This document shows positions 23,649 to 34,520 of a stretch of 64,000 bases of DNA, piece by piece. The notes beneath the pieces were generated by a model. It saw only the letters and a program-made list of their open reading frames with translations. It was not told the origin of the DNA and did not search any database. How positions within the stretch are numbered: the first letter of the stretch is position 1; each line of letters starts with the position of its first letter. The position numbers and the translations under genes are program-made. The stretch is from Thalassia testudinum (Eukaryota; Streptophyta; Magnoliopsida; Alismatales; Hydrocharitaceae): the NCBI GenBank assembly GCA_037157565.1, contig JAZHRO010000026.1:33036501-33100500 (forward strand), given 5' to 3'.

Positions 23649-25418
23649 TGTTGGACGTACTAGTTGCTACGCTAACGTGTTTGATTTTAAAACCTTGTCA
23701 TTGTAGTTTGAAAGTGAAGAACTCATGTTCAACAAATAAAATTTATACCGAAATTAAAATTCCGGGTCGAACACAGGGAGGCGGACGTTTGATTTAAAAA
23801 CTATGCATTTGATTTTATTTGTCATGAAGTAATTCAATTGATTAAAACTATCTAACTATTTACAATAAATAGAAGAGAGAGAATATTACAAACAGAAATC
23901 AAAACGAGATGTAGAATGAACGGAGAATTCATCTTTAAAGAGATCGTTTGTTCCACTAAACATTACAACTAGAAAGCAGAAAATAATTACACTAGAAAGC
24001 AGTAAATTTACTCTAGAAAGCATTAAAAGAATGGAGAGAGAAATATCCTCCTCGATGGTCGCTTGGAGGACGAGCTGAACTACTCTAAAAAGCAGTAAAT
24101 CTATTCTAGAAAGTAGTAAAAAGAATGGAGAGAGAAATATCCTCCTCGACGGTCGCTTGGAGGACGAGCCAAACGGGACGAAGCCTGGACGAAGGAGGAC
24201 AAAGCAGGACGAAGGAGGACAAAGCAGAAGAACAGGAACGGGGCAGCACGTCGTCGTCGTCGCGGGATCCACTTCCGAAGGGGGATGAAAATTTGACTTT
24301 ATCTCACTAGAAGCATCCCGGGTGTGGGACAACCTTCTCTTGAGCTTTGGAGAGGGAGAGAAGAGAAGGAAGGGATGAGAATTTCATGTGGAGGGGGTCT
24401 CCTTTTATAGTTGCAAGGAGTGAGGGCAATTTGGTCATTTAAATCTCAAAACATTAAATAAGGGGTCTTTAGTGATGGATAAAATCGTCGCTAAAGCCCC
24501 ATCGTGGGTGTAGTGGGCATTGCCCGCGCGGCTGCTTGCTTGCTCGCACGCTCAATGCACGCTCACGTTCGCTGAATCTCAGCCATTCGATTGCGAGATC
24601 GGATGGCTTAAGTTGCACCTTCCCCGCTCCTCAATGCGCACCCGCCCGAGTACGATCCTACGTGAGGCGTGGGCGTGCGATAGCGCGCGGCCGTTGGATC
24701 GTAATTTGACGGTCGATTGATGGCGCGCCCTCGCTCCAAATCCCGCTCGCTGCGACTTGATCCCGCGCTAGCACCTCACGATAAGGCGCTGAATCGCTGC
24801 GATGCGTCGTCCAAATGGTCGTGCAGACGTTTTCAAGCGCGCGCATCCACAGTCGTTGGATCAAGATCCAATGGCCCAGAAGCGGCACTCTGATTGAAGA
24901 AGAGAAGGTACGGCGGTGCTTGAGGGTCGGTTGGATGGTTGAGATGGCACCACGTGGCGCCATCTTGGCCGTCCATCTTCTAGATGATGTAGATGGTGCC
25001 ACGGTTGTCGGATTGAGTCGATTTTCACGCCGTTAGGCTGCGATCGTCGATCCGAATCCATCCGTGCAGTCGGATTTGTCGTTTGAAGTGTGGATTTATA
25101 CCATATTGGCTCTTGATCTTCTAGTGTTCCTTGGTCATTATCTGATGCTACAGATGCCTGATTAGGACGATCTTGGAGTCGTTGAACTCCAATCGTCGCC
25201 CTGATCACATCTGTACGGTTGGATCTTCGATCCGAGGCTCCGATAAAAAGTTTGCCCTATCCAAGCACATAAAAGGAGACAATTAACCTCCATTTTATTC
25301 AAACTACTCTAAATGCAAGATGATGCATGTTATGCAATATTTATAGCATGCAATGCAATCCTATGCTTAAGAACATGCATAAATAGACATCTTAAGTAGT
25401 GTAAATGTGTTTACATCA
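23649..25418 (-). mobile_element. E1 3' LTR
   Basis: On the + strand it starts TGTTGGACGTAC and ends TTTACATCA, so in element orientation it runs TGATGTAAAC to CCAACA. The conserved LTR-end motif is at 23761-23782. It includes a 20-22 bp stretch near 23790-23812 absent from the other LTR and a 94-bp tandem duplication. The outer border could be 3 bp shorter if the LTR starts at TGTAAAC. Confidence 0.85.
24011..24180. repeat. 94-bp tandem duplication inside the E1 3' LTR
   Basis: ATGGAGAGAGAAATATCCTC occurs at 24031 and 24125, a period of 94 bp, with CTAGAAAGC-type words before each copy. The 5' LTR carries the same duplication at 29991 and 30085, so it predates this insertion. Confidence 0.8.
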
Positions 25419-25431
25419 TACCCCCATGCTT
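25419..25431 (-). promoter_or_regulatory. E1 polypurine tract
   Basis: On the minus strand AAGCATGGGGGTA sits directly against LTR start TGATG. It is identical in its core CATGGGGGTA to the E3 tract, showing that the two elements use the same priming signal. Confidence 0.8.
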
Positions 25432-27128
25432 ATCTTTTGCTAGTCCCTAGCAAAAACTATATGCTATTTATAAAAGAATTAGGTTGGATTATTTGGGCAT
25501 GAGTTATTTTCAATCATTAAGAAAATTCTACTTAGGAACTGAACTTTCAAAGACACAGCAGTGTCTAAGTATCTGCTAAAATGCAGACCGCCTCAAGCTC
25601 TCACCTTATTCAAAGAAAATTTTTTTCTCTTTTTCCTCTTTTCTAATTTTTTTGGATTTTCAAGTTTTAGGGTTAAAGAGTGGCTTTTTATGGCCATTCA
25701 ACTCACCCAAGATTTAATGAGAATCCTAAGTTTTAAGCATCTTATTGTGAATGTGATAGACTCGTTGATCGGCAGTTAAAACAGACTTCGGATTTATACG
25801 CCTCTAGGTGACCTCAAAAAGAATTTTGCCTAAAGGTGTATCTTTACAACCGATAGCTTTCTCCCTACTTTTATTTTTTACGGGGTCAACATAAGGGTGA
25901 ATCCAGTGTATATCTCCCCGATTCTTCCTAAGTGTTTTGGGAATTTTCAGTGCATTTATTGAGCTGGGTTCTGGACAACCGGTCGATGAGTTGTTACCAC
26001 CGACAACTTGCCAGCCACACTCGTGCGGCGAAGTGGGCTTTATTTCTTTTTTTTTTCTTTTCTCCTTTTCTTTTTGATTTTTTATTTTTAAAGTAGGTGG
26101 CTTCCCTGGTCTAAGATTTACCTAAAGGCAGCAAAAAGAGAAAGGTCCAGTGACTGGACTCTGGACAACCTACCTATGGGTTGTTACCCACGATAACTTG
26201 CCAGCCATATCACCCTAGAAGGTTCATTAGCTACCCAATTTCCATTAGAATCGCCGAACAATGAGTCAATGCTAAGAAAGTGTGTAGATGCTTAAAATTC
26301 AAAAATTCCCTCAAATCAGAGGGTGGGTTGATAAGTCGTGTACTTATCACCCAAACTTATTTACTCCAATTACGATAGAATTAAGATGGTGAGGACTCGA
26401 AAGATAAATCCCCATTTTAGTAGATACATGGGCTGATTAAGTCCAAAGACTTGAAGGGTCTTTGTGTTCAGATCTTAATGTAAAATTTCCTAAGATTGAA
26501 AATTTTCTTAAACCCAAGTTCTCTTTCCTAATTCCAATTTTTTTTTTAATAAAAGAAAATAAAACAAATCTACGGGGCTGACGAATAAATTCAGATATGA
26601 ATATCCACCCCCCATGCCTATCTAATGCAATGTCCTCATTGTATTAAAAAGACATAAAACAGAGTGGAATAGTGTAGAAAGCACTTGAATTGTGTGAATG
26701 TCAAGTCCGCTCCGAGATAGAAACTAAAAAAGAACTGTATATGTGATGAATTTAGTGCCTTCAGCTAGGCACACTATACAAAGAAGAGAAATGAAGAATT
26801 CACAGGTGCAGGTTAGAATCAGAATAAACAGAAGAATCCTCCGACCTGTCAACAGAGGTCCATAGATGTGGACCAGATTATGATGCAGACCCATACCCCA
26901 TAATCGGGAATATCTTAGGTTCTGGATAAAAATTACCCAAAACCTAAAATCAGTATGCAAGCAGGGTCGAGCCTGCGATTTATGAGGATGCAACCCAAGA
27001 CCAAAAAGTCAGGTTACAGAGAATTCAAGCTCAAAAGGATAATCATTGAATGTATATCTTCGTTGGACATCCTCAGAACAAATGTCGTAAGGGTCCTGAT
27101 TTGATGGTTTCAGCTTAAAAGGAACCCT
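25432..27128 (-). other. E1 3' untranslated region
   Basis: I see no coding frame. Two related copies of a segment containing CTGGACAACC, GTTGTTACC and AACTTGCCAGCCA occur at about 25970-26016 and 26160-26208 and look like subrepeats. TTTGCTAGTCCCTAGCAAAA next to the PPT also occurs, nearly the same, at the matching place in E2 (about 47946). Confidence 0.5.
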
Positions 27129-28472
27129 TCAACTCAATCTTCTATTTCCTCCAAAGTTAACTTCCCAAATCAGAACTTCCCAACTCCTATCCTCCTCAAT
27201 TAGAATGTTAAATTCTGAGACCTCTTGCATGTTAATCACCCCGTCTGAAATCTCCAAGTCTAAATGATGTGGTTGAATCAAAATTGACTTGGGTCTAATT
27301 ATCTCAGAAATAGAATCATCAATAAGCTCAACGGGGTGTAACCCACAATCAGAGCATTGAAATGAATCCTCCAGAAAATGCGATTCTGGATCCGTAATGT
27401 GTGCCCTAATAAGATCAGTTTCCTTGGTTCTTGGGCTATCAAATGATTTTTCAGATTCCTCAGGCCCAATCGTCTCACAAAAATCGTGCTCTGTAAACTC
27501 GTGTGAGACTTTGCAAATCGAATCTTCACCATCAGAATCAAGATCCGTATTAATGTATGTCTCAAAATCATCTGTCACTTTCTGATCCACGGAGACATAC
27601 ATTTCCTCGTACCCCGGCTCAAGGATCTCAGGTGAAGAAATAAGATCATCCTTAATTGGTTGCTTTAATTCAATCTGGTCTGCCTCGTAACACGTGTCCC
27701 CCAAAACAGGTGCCAGAGCGGGTACTGTCATTGGCTTTCCTGAAGGGAGTTCATCCTGGGAGTCATCCCATGATTGAATCAAAGCAACCACGAATCTCAT
27801 CCTCAATTTCGCTAATTTCCCAAGTAGAAACTCACCCAGGTTCTTATCCTTAACATCCTGGAGCCAATCCAACAACGACTTGTTCAAATCATCAATCATT
27901 TCAATCAGGGGCTCCAATCTCTCAATGCAAGGTATTGGCTGAACTTCTAAAGATTGAATGATATTCCTCAAGTTAGCCAGAACCTTATGTTGAACCTGGT
28001 TACCCTGAACCAAATGAGTTGGTTCAAGGTTGGGCGGGCTTGGGGTCAAAGTAGGGGAATTAACGAATTGAGATTTGTTATACCCTTCCTGATAATAGGT
28101 CATTTCAGATTGTTCAAAAGGTGGTGATGACCTAAAAGCAGTGTAATCAGAGGATGGGTAAGGATCAGTGTATCCTTCTTGATTGTAGATCATATTAGGA
28201 TGTTCATGAAAGGTTGACGATCTATAATCAATGTGGCTTTGAGAAGGATAGAAATCGCAATCATAGTGTTCAGGGTTAGACCCTAAACACGAAGGTCTGG
28301 AACTGTATCCCCAATCTGAATTATCCCAACTAACTGATGGTTGATTACAGTACGAGTCGGGATGATCGTCATGTTGAGGATAATTCAAAACAGGAGGGAA
28401 AGAGCGAGAGTGTGTGTAATATGTGGAAGGATTCATGATAAGCGGGAGGAAGAAAGGTGCCCTGCAATACAA
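27129..28472 (-). CDS. 447-aa protein of unknown function encoded by E1
   Basis: This is the only long frame in E1 and it is uninterrupted. The first ATG is at 28472; a second at codon 13 (28436, MNPSTYYTH) is an equally plausible start. Residues 1-150 are rich in Tyr, Pro, Ser and His and carry a loose internal repeat (YNQEGY at 96-101, YYQEGY at 126-131). Residues 158-235 look helical (leucine-rich, LEPLIEMIDDLNKSLLDWLQ at 186-205). Residues 255-440 are strongly acidic, with one CSDC pair (373-376). I see no gag, CCHC knuckle, protease, RT, integrase, signal peptide or membrane segment. It could be a divergent Gag-like protein or an accessory protein kept by a non-autonomous element. Function unknown. 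Confidence 0.6.
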   Translation of the reverse strand: MYCRAPFFLPLIMNPSTYYTHSRSFPPVLNYPQHDDHPDSYCNQPSVSWDNSDWGYSSRPSCLGSNPEHYDCDFYPSQSHIDYRSSTFHEHPNMIYNQEGYTDPYPSSDYTAFRSSPPFEQSEMTYYQEGYNKSQFVNSPTLTPSPPNLEPTHLVQGNQVQHKVLANLRNIIQSLEVQPIPCIERLEPLIEMIDDLNKSLLDWLQDVKDKNLGEFLLGKLAKLRMRFVVALIQSWDDSQDELPSGKPMTVPALAPVLGDTCYEADQIELKQPIKDDLISSPEILEPGYEEMYVSVDQKVTDDFETYINTDLDSDGEDSICKVSHEFTEHDFCETIGPEESEKSFDSPRTKETDLIRAHITDPESHFLEDSFQCSDCGLHPVELIDDSISEIIRPKSILIQPHHLDLEISDGVINMQEVSEFNILIEEDRSWEVLIWEVNFGGNRRLS

Positions 28473-29603
28473 TCAATCAAACCTGTCCTTAAGTGGGTTA
28501 GCCTACCGACCTACAGACTCCCAAAACCCATCTTGAGGTGAAGGAACGATTTGATCTACTTCTGTTTGTTCAATCCAACCAGTTAGAAGGAGGGACTGGG
28601 GAGAAGGTTCTTCCTTTGGTTTGCGCCTTTGGTTCCTAGTGTACCCTTTAGCCGCGATCGTTTGATTCTGCTCCCCCAGCTAGACATCAGATTGAACAGT
28701 AGAAACAGACTAATCGAAAATAATCTCGTTCTGGGCTCTGAAGAGCGAGTCGAATCCTTAAGGCCAACGTCTACTCAGTTTTATTTAGGGCTAGGTTTGA
28801 ATGTGCTTTGGAATGTGACGGGCCCTTTATATGGGTTGTGCCCTTAATGATTGATTGATTTGTGTGTGCGTGCACAACCAGTGGTTTTCAAGCAAGATTA
28901 TTTTTGATGCGGTGAATTTTAGAGTTCAAATCTTGCTTAGTAGCTTTTAGGATTCAACTTTAGGTATTTTCAAACAAGTTTCGTTGGCACACCAGGTTTT
29001 TTTGAAAGCATAGGTGAAGATATTTTCCTTTGAAGCTTAAAAAGAATGTGGAGTGCCTAGTAAATCCTTAAGAGTTGAACCTAATTGGCAGCTACTTGAT
29101 GAGTTGATTTTAATTGAAGTGGTGCGGCCCAATCAACTCAAACAATTGGCCTGTTGTACCACTCAATTAGGCACACAAGTATTACCTAATCTGATTTCTA
29201 CTCAATTATGTGTTTGAATGTGTGTACCGGCTCCAAAGATTGGTGTACCGGTTGAGTTGGAAAATCAGATGAGGTCGTGTACCTCTGTGAATTTTTTTTT
29301 TAATTTTTCTCTTTTTTTTTAATGTGGAGATTGGGGTGGGTGTGGGTATCAAATAACAAACAATCTAACCTTAGAGTTTATAAGAACACCTAGGTTGATT
29401 GATGTTTGTCTTATTATGTGTTGAAATGAAATCTAATGGGTGGGAGGTAGGGGATAACTTACAAAACCTTCCACAGCACTTTACTCCAATCTACCGCTTT
29501 TGTCTGTCTCGAAAGAGTACCTACAATCATAATAAGAAAGGGGAGAAGTGAGGTAAATGATTTGTAAGTGAGAAAACACGAAGAAAAATCAAAGAGCGTT
29601 GCT
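28473..29603 (-). other. E1 leader between PBS and ORF
   Basis: About 1.1 kb of untranslated leader with no gag homology by eye. Long leaders at this position are common in Athila/Tat elements, where packaging signals are expected. A T-rich run lies at 29290-29322. Confidence 0.5.
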
Positions 29604-29621
29604 TCCCCGGCAACGGTGCCA
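29604..29621 (-). promoter_or_regulatory. E1 primer-binding site (tRNA-Asp)
   Basis: On the minus strand TGGCACCGTTGCCGGGGA, three bases inside the 5' LTR, complementary to the 3' end of plant tRNA-Asp with one mismatch. This tRNA primer is typical of Athila/Tat Ty3/gypsy elements. Confidence 0.85.
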
Positions 29622-29624
29622 AAA

Positions 29625-31397
29625 TGTTGGACGTACAAGTTGCTACGCTAACGTGTTTGATTTTAAAACCTTGTCATTGTAGTTTGAAAGCGAAGAACTC
29701 GTGTTCAACAAATAAAATTTATACCGAAATTAAAATTCCGGGTCGAACACAGGGAGGCAGACGTTTGATTTTATTTGTCACGAAGTAATTCAATTGATTA
29801 AAATGATCTAACTATTTACAATAAATAGAAGAGAGAGAGAGAATATTACAAACAAAAATCAAAATGAGATGCAGAATGAACAGAGAATTCATCATTAAAG
29901 TGATCGTTTGCTCCACTAAACATTACAACTAGAAAGCATAAAACAATTACACTAGAAAGCATTAAATTTACTCTAGAAAGCATTAAAAGAATGGAGAGAG
30001 AAATATCCTCCTAGATGGTCGCTTGGAGGACGAGCCGAACTACTCTAAAAAGCAGTAAATCTATTCTAGAAAGCAGTAAAAAGAATGGAGAGAGAAATAT
30101 CCTCCTCGACGATCGCTTGGAGGATGAGCCGAACGGGACGACGCCTGGACGAAGGAGGATGAAGCAGGACAAAGGAGGATGAAGCAGAAGAACAGGAACG
30201 GGGCAGCACGTCGTCGTCGTCGCGGGATCCACTTCCGAAGGGGGACGAAAATTTGACTTTATCTCGCGAGAAGCATCCCGGGTGTGGGACAAGCTTCTCT
30301 TGAGCTTTGGAGAGGGAGAGAAGAGAAGGAAGGGATGAGAATTTCGTGTGGAGGGGGTCTCCTTTTATAGTTGCAAGGAGTGAGGGCAATTTGGTCATTT
30401 AAATCTCAAAACATTAAATAAGGGCTCTTTAGTGATGGATAAAATCGTCGCTAAAGCCCCATCGTGGGCGTAGTGGGCGCTGCCCGCACGGCTGCTCGCT
30501 TTCTCGCGCGCTCAATGCACACTCACGTTCGATGAATCTCAGCCGTCCGATCGCGAGATCGGACGGCTTAAGTTGCACCTTCCCCGCTCCTCAACACGCG
30601 TCCGCCCGCGTACGATCCTACGTGAGGCGTGGGCGTGCGATAGCGCGTCGGCACTATCGAGCGCGCGTGGCTGTTGGATCGTGATCTGACGATCGATTGA
30701 AGGCATGCCCTCGCTCTAAACCCCGCTTGCTGCGACTCGATCCCGCGCCAGCTCCTCACGATAAGGCGCTGAACCGCTGCGCTGTGTCGTTCAAATGGTC
30801 GCGCAGACGTTTTCAAGCGCGTGCATCCACAGTCGTTGGATCAAGATCCAACGGCCCAGAAGCGGTGCTCTGATTGAAGAAGAGAAGGTGCGGCGGTGCT
30901 TGAGGGTCGGTTGGATGGTTGAGATGGCGCCACGTGGCGCCATCTTGGCCGTCCATCTTCTACATGATGTAGATGGTGCCACGGTTGTCGGATTGAGTCG
31001 ATTTTTGCCCCGTTAGGCTGCGATCGTCGATCCGAATCCATCCGTGCGGTTGGATTTGTCGTTTGAAGTGTGGATTTACACCATATTGGCCCTTGATCTT
31101 CTAGGGTTCCCTGGTCACTATCTGATGCTACAGATGCCTGATTAGGGCGATCTTGAATTCGTTGAACTCCAATCGTCGCCCTGATCACATCTGTACGGTT
31201 GAATCTTCGATCCGAGGCCTCAATAAAAAGTTTTCCCTGTCCAAGAACATAAAAGGAGACAATTACCTCCATTTTATTCAAACTACTCTAAATGCAAGAT
31301 GATGCATGTTATGCAATATTTATAGCATGCAATGCAATCCTATGGTTAAGAAAATGAATAAATAGATATCTTAAGTAGTGTAAATGTGTTTACATCT
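29625..31397 (-). mobile_element. E1 5' LTR
   Basis: It matches the 3' LTR over its length with scattered substitutions. The first base in element orientation is A instead of T (AGATGTAAAC). The LTR-end motif is at 29737-29758. A perfect 12-bp inverted repeat with loop GCGA lies at 30541-30568. Minus-strand frames of about 90-150 codons in both LTRs are not conserved genes. Confidence 0.85.
30541..30568. repeat. 12-bp perfect inverted repeat in E1 5' LTR
   Basis: AGCCGTCCGATC, loop GCGA, then its exact reverse complement. The homologous site in the 3' LTR (about 24583-24610) is mutated and only partly paired. Confidence 0.8.
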
Positions 31398-32033
31398 GGT
31401 CCTCTCCCACACATGCGCATACGCACGCCCTCACCCGCCCTCACATCTCGCGGGTCTGGGCCTTGGCTTGTTTACCCGATTACCCGGGTCTGGTCTGGTT
31501 TGCTTGATCCGAGTGAGAAGAGAAGAAGAGAAGAAAAGAGAAAGAGAGAGGAGGGGGGTTTTTGCCTCTCTGCCTATCTCTCGACACTTAGTGAATTCTG
31601 GAGAGGCCTTCGCCTTTGTTGGTGCTATGCTCTGTTGTGCCTCTCCTTGAGGCTTGAGAAAGAGAGGCCTTTGCCTCTGTGTGCTAGTTCTGAATCACTG
31701 TTGCACTTAAGTTGACGTGGCATTTGGTTGATGATACTATTGCATTATTTAAATAGAATTGTAATAGGGTAATTTGGTGATTCAAATCACCATTTTTACC
31801 CTAATCTTTTTGCCACATTGACTTTTGAATTTATATCTATATCATTGTGCTTGAAATTGCTATTACATTGCTATATTCTTGCTTATAATTGTGATCTTGA
31901 GATAAATTGCCATATTGTTCCCTATGTTTGATCTCGGAATTTCTTTTGAGATATAAATTTTAAGTGTTCTACGTGATTTATCAGCTATACTACAGCGCAT
32001 TACTTTTAAAACATTGATTCAGAGCGTTCAACA
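31398..32033 (+). mobile_element. E3 3' LTR (LTR-3), second part
   Basis: This continues LTR-3 after E1. GA-rich transcribed-type sequence (31500-31700) is followed by the LTR-end motif (31917-31940), TATACTAC (31986) and terminus TTCAACA at 32033. LTR-8, LTR-9 and LTR-2 have related sequence at the matching place, supporting one LTR split by E1. Confidence 0.75.
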
Positions 32034-33770
32034 GTCGTCTACCTCGACTTCTTGACATAATGGGGTACCAGAATGGCTCCTTTCCATATACTTATCTCGG
32101 ATGCCCCATTTTTACTGGTAGAGCTAAAACCTCTTATTATTCTAACATTATCAAAAACGTCCAATCTAAACTTACGGGTTGGAAAACCAATCTTCTTTCT
32201 GCTGCTACGAGAATGCTGCTTATTAAGCGTGTCCTCACCTCTATTCCGATTCACATCATGGCTGTTCTGGATGTCCCCTCCTTTGTGATTGGGAAGTTGA
32301 AGTCCATTTTTGCTAATTTTTTTGGGGGAAAGATGACGTAGGGCTCTCATCATCATTGGATCTCTTGGAATACTATTACCTCCCCTCAAAATTCGGGGGG
32401 CTTAGGTATTAGAAATTTGTCCCTTTTTATTAGAGCCTTGAGAATGAAGAGGGTTTGTCATATCATCCATGATGATTCTGTCTTTTCTAGCCTTGTCCGT
32501 GACCTTTGGAAATTTGGCTATCTCTATGCTCCCCTCTAGATTTCGTAATCTTCTCCATGCCTATGAGGATATGAAACCTTTCACTAGATGGGAGATTCAT
32601 GAAGGTCAGGTGGATTTCTGGTTTGATATTTGGGTCGGGAATTTTGCCCTTAGAGATTTCCTTCCTGAGGATGCTCTTGTCCAACGCACTCCTGTCAAAG
32701 ATATCATTTCCTCCTTCACTTCCAATCCTCTCAAAATGTTCATTCCCCATCACATTTGGGACCAAATTGCTAATATCTTGTTGGATGTGATGAAGGATAA
32801 CCCTATCTGGACTCCCTAATCCTCCGGCATCTTCTCCGTCTCTTCAGCCTACCATTTGGTTTCTGGGCCTGGTGTCGAAAATCCTAGCTTCAAACATTTA
32901 TGGAGTCTTAACTTTCCTCTACGAATCTCCCTTTGTGTCTGGCACATCCTTTCTCATAGGCTTCCCATTAATGAAAATATCTCTAAGCTGAGCTTTTTCC
33001 TTATCTTTAAATGCTCTTGCTATCAACGCACTCCATCTACGGAGACTTCCATTCACATCTTCTCTCATAGTGAGCTGGTCTGGACAATCTCTAAATGGGT
33101 GTTTCAAAAAAACTTCATATCCCCAATCGATCTAGCTCTACTCTTCTCCATTATGGATGCCTAGCCTTCTCATAGACATGGTAATACCATTAAAGCTATG
33201 ATTTGTTTCATTTTGTATTATGTTTGGTGTGTTAGAAATAAAACTCGTCATGATAACTTTCATTGGAATGGCCTGGAGAGTTTCCTTGAGCATGGTTGGC
33301 ATAACTTTCTAATGATCATTTGGATTAGGAAGCAAAGGCCCAAAAATTTGGTTCTTTCTTGGACTCGCCTTACAGTTGGTTTTAAGATTAATTTGGAGGC
33401 TAAATCTGATAACCTTTGTTCTTTGTTGGGTTGGGTGATTAGAGATCATACTGGGAATTTCATTTTTTGCGCTTCGTGCAAAACTTCTGCTACGCTTCAT
33501 GAAGTGGGTATTATGAGAGCCCTGCTCCATGCTCTTTCCCTTTCTTTGGTTAACTTTCCTCTGCGGGTGGAAGTGGATTCTACTCTTCTATACTATTGGT
33601 GGAATGGAAATGTTCAGGTAGCCTGGAAAGTGTCCAGGGAGTTTAACTGTGTATTGAATAGAAAAAAACAAATCAAATCTCTCTCTTATGTCCATTGCAC
33701 GGTTAACCTCTTGGCTTCCAAGTTTGCAGATGATGCTGATGGCGATTGGAGGATTTATAGACATTTTTGA
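32034..33770 (+). pseudogene. LINE A ORF2 C-terminus (zf-RVT and RNase H-like)
   Basis: Order: post-RT thumb region (TYLGCPIF, 32090), KLKSIFANFFGG (32295), HHHWISWNTI (32350), WEIHEGQVDFWFD (32590), then a cysteine/histidine zf-RVT region (LRISLCVWHILSHRLPINEN, 32920) and an RNase H-like domain (GWVIRDHTGNFIF, 33430; LRVEVDSTLLYYWW, 33560) ending at TGA 33770. Stops and frameshifts occur near 32340, 32460, 32817 and 33162. Known role of the family region: RNA-template removal and RNA binding. Inactive. Confidence 0.8.
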
Positions 33771-34075
33771 TCTCCAACGCAGACTTAAGGGGATTTATTG
33801 CTTGGATAGTATTCAATGCCTGTATGTCACTTTTTGATATCTCCTTGTCTGGGTTTTGCGATGTTGAACTGGACCTCTTTATTGCAATCTCATCCCTTGC
33901 TACCTGGTTCTTTTGCCTTTTTGTAGGTTGTGGGTGTTTGTTGCTACCATTTTTGCTTTTATGCATTAGGCCACGAGTCGTGGTCCCTCTTTTCTTGTAT
34001 GGGGTAAGTTTTGGCCTAGTCCCCCTGCCTCCCTTTTTTGGCCTCCAAGGATTGTGGGATGAATAAAATTTGGTC

Positions 34076-34080
<5 letters not shown>
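32034..34080 (+). mobile_element. LINE A, 3' piece (ORF2 end and 3' UTR)
   Basis: LINE ORF2 resumes directly after the E3 LTR at the point where it stopped near 18030, with IMGYQNGSFPYTYLGCPIF. The LINE ends at about 34080 after a 300-bp 3' UTR, with ATAAAATTTGG just before a (TA)n run that appears to be its tail. Confidence 0.8.

Positions 34081-34126
<46 letters not shown>
34079..34126. repeat. (TA)n microsatellite between LINE A and LINE C
   Basis: An uninterrupted run of about 24 AT dinucleotides sits at the 3' end of LINE A and directly before the LINE C leader. It is probably the expanded LINE tail. Tyr-Ile repeat frames across it are artefacts. Confidence 0.9.
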
Positions 34127-34128
<2 letters not shown>

Positions 34129-34520
34129 GAGGTGTTCTTGAGATAGGCAAGCTAGGAGCCCTAGCCGCTCCGCTCCTTTGCCTCCCTCCACTCTTCTCCT
34201 TCCCTGCGGCGCCCCTCCCCCTCACCCCCCTTTCTCATTCCTGGTGTGCTCTATTCCTCCTTGTTCTGGTGATCTCCTTCCTTCCTCCTCCCCTCTGGTG
34301 GGAGGCCCGCTAGCCTCCTCCTTGCGGACCTTCTTGGGTGTTGCGGTGGAGTTTTCCGCTTCTTTGTTTTTCTTGTGCTTTTCGGCTTTTGGTTGATGCT
34401 CGTTGCTTTTTGTTGTTTTCTGGATTTGGAGTTTACTTCTATCTTGTTTTCTTTTCGATTTTGCTCTTCTGGTTCTTCCTCGTGGCTTTGTCCTCTTGTT
34501 TGGTGGTTTGCTTGCTTGCG

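Larger units (their letters stand above)
23649..31397 (-). mobile_element. E1: non-autonomous LTR retrotransposon with one unknown ORF
   Basis: Read on the minus strand: 5' LTR (31397-29625), AAA, PBS complementary to tRNA-Asp (29621-29604), leader, a single 447-aa frame (28472-27129), 3' untranslated region, PPT (25431-25419) and 3' LTR (25418-23649). It has no gag, protease, RT, RNase H or integrase, so it must depend on another element for mobilisation. The two LTRs are about 1.77 kb and very similar by eye, so insertion is fairly recent. No matching TSD is seen (ACAAA left, GGTCC right). It sits inside the E3 3' LTR. Confidence 0.85.
18040..32033 (+). mobile_element. E3: 5'-truncated Athila/Tat-like Ty3/gypsy element, interrupted by E1
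   Basis: E3 retains the C-terminal half of pol (to 20055), a 3' untranslated region, a PPT (21685-21697) and a 3' LTR (21698-23648 plus 31398-32033). Its 5' LTR, gag, protease and most of RT are gone; pol sequence abuts LINE A at about 18040. The right border is LTR end TTCAACA followed by LINE A. The expected right TSD copy is GTCGT (32034-32038), but the left copy is lost. E1 lies inside the 3' LTR. E3 is related to E2 throughout. Confidence 0.8.

Noticed and set aside
23761..25250. Minus-strand frames of 90-150 codons in the E1 LTRs (also 30011-31281)
   Set aside because: They overlap in several frames, follow CG-rich composition, differ in length between the two LTRs and match no family.
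27129..28472. The 447-aa ORF as a host gene
   Set aside because: It lies between the PBS and PPT of E1, in element orientation and bounded by its LTRs; no introns or host-gene context are visible.
30220..30270. A USE module in the E1 LTR (GTCCCACACCC on the minus strand, then GATAAAG)
   Set aside because: The USE match is weak and the gap to the TATA-like word is about 17 bp, not 24, so it was not counted.
33703..34313. Proteins with long Tyr-Ile repeats
   Set aside because: They are translations of the (TA)n microsatellite at 34079-34126.
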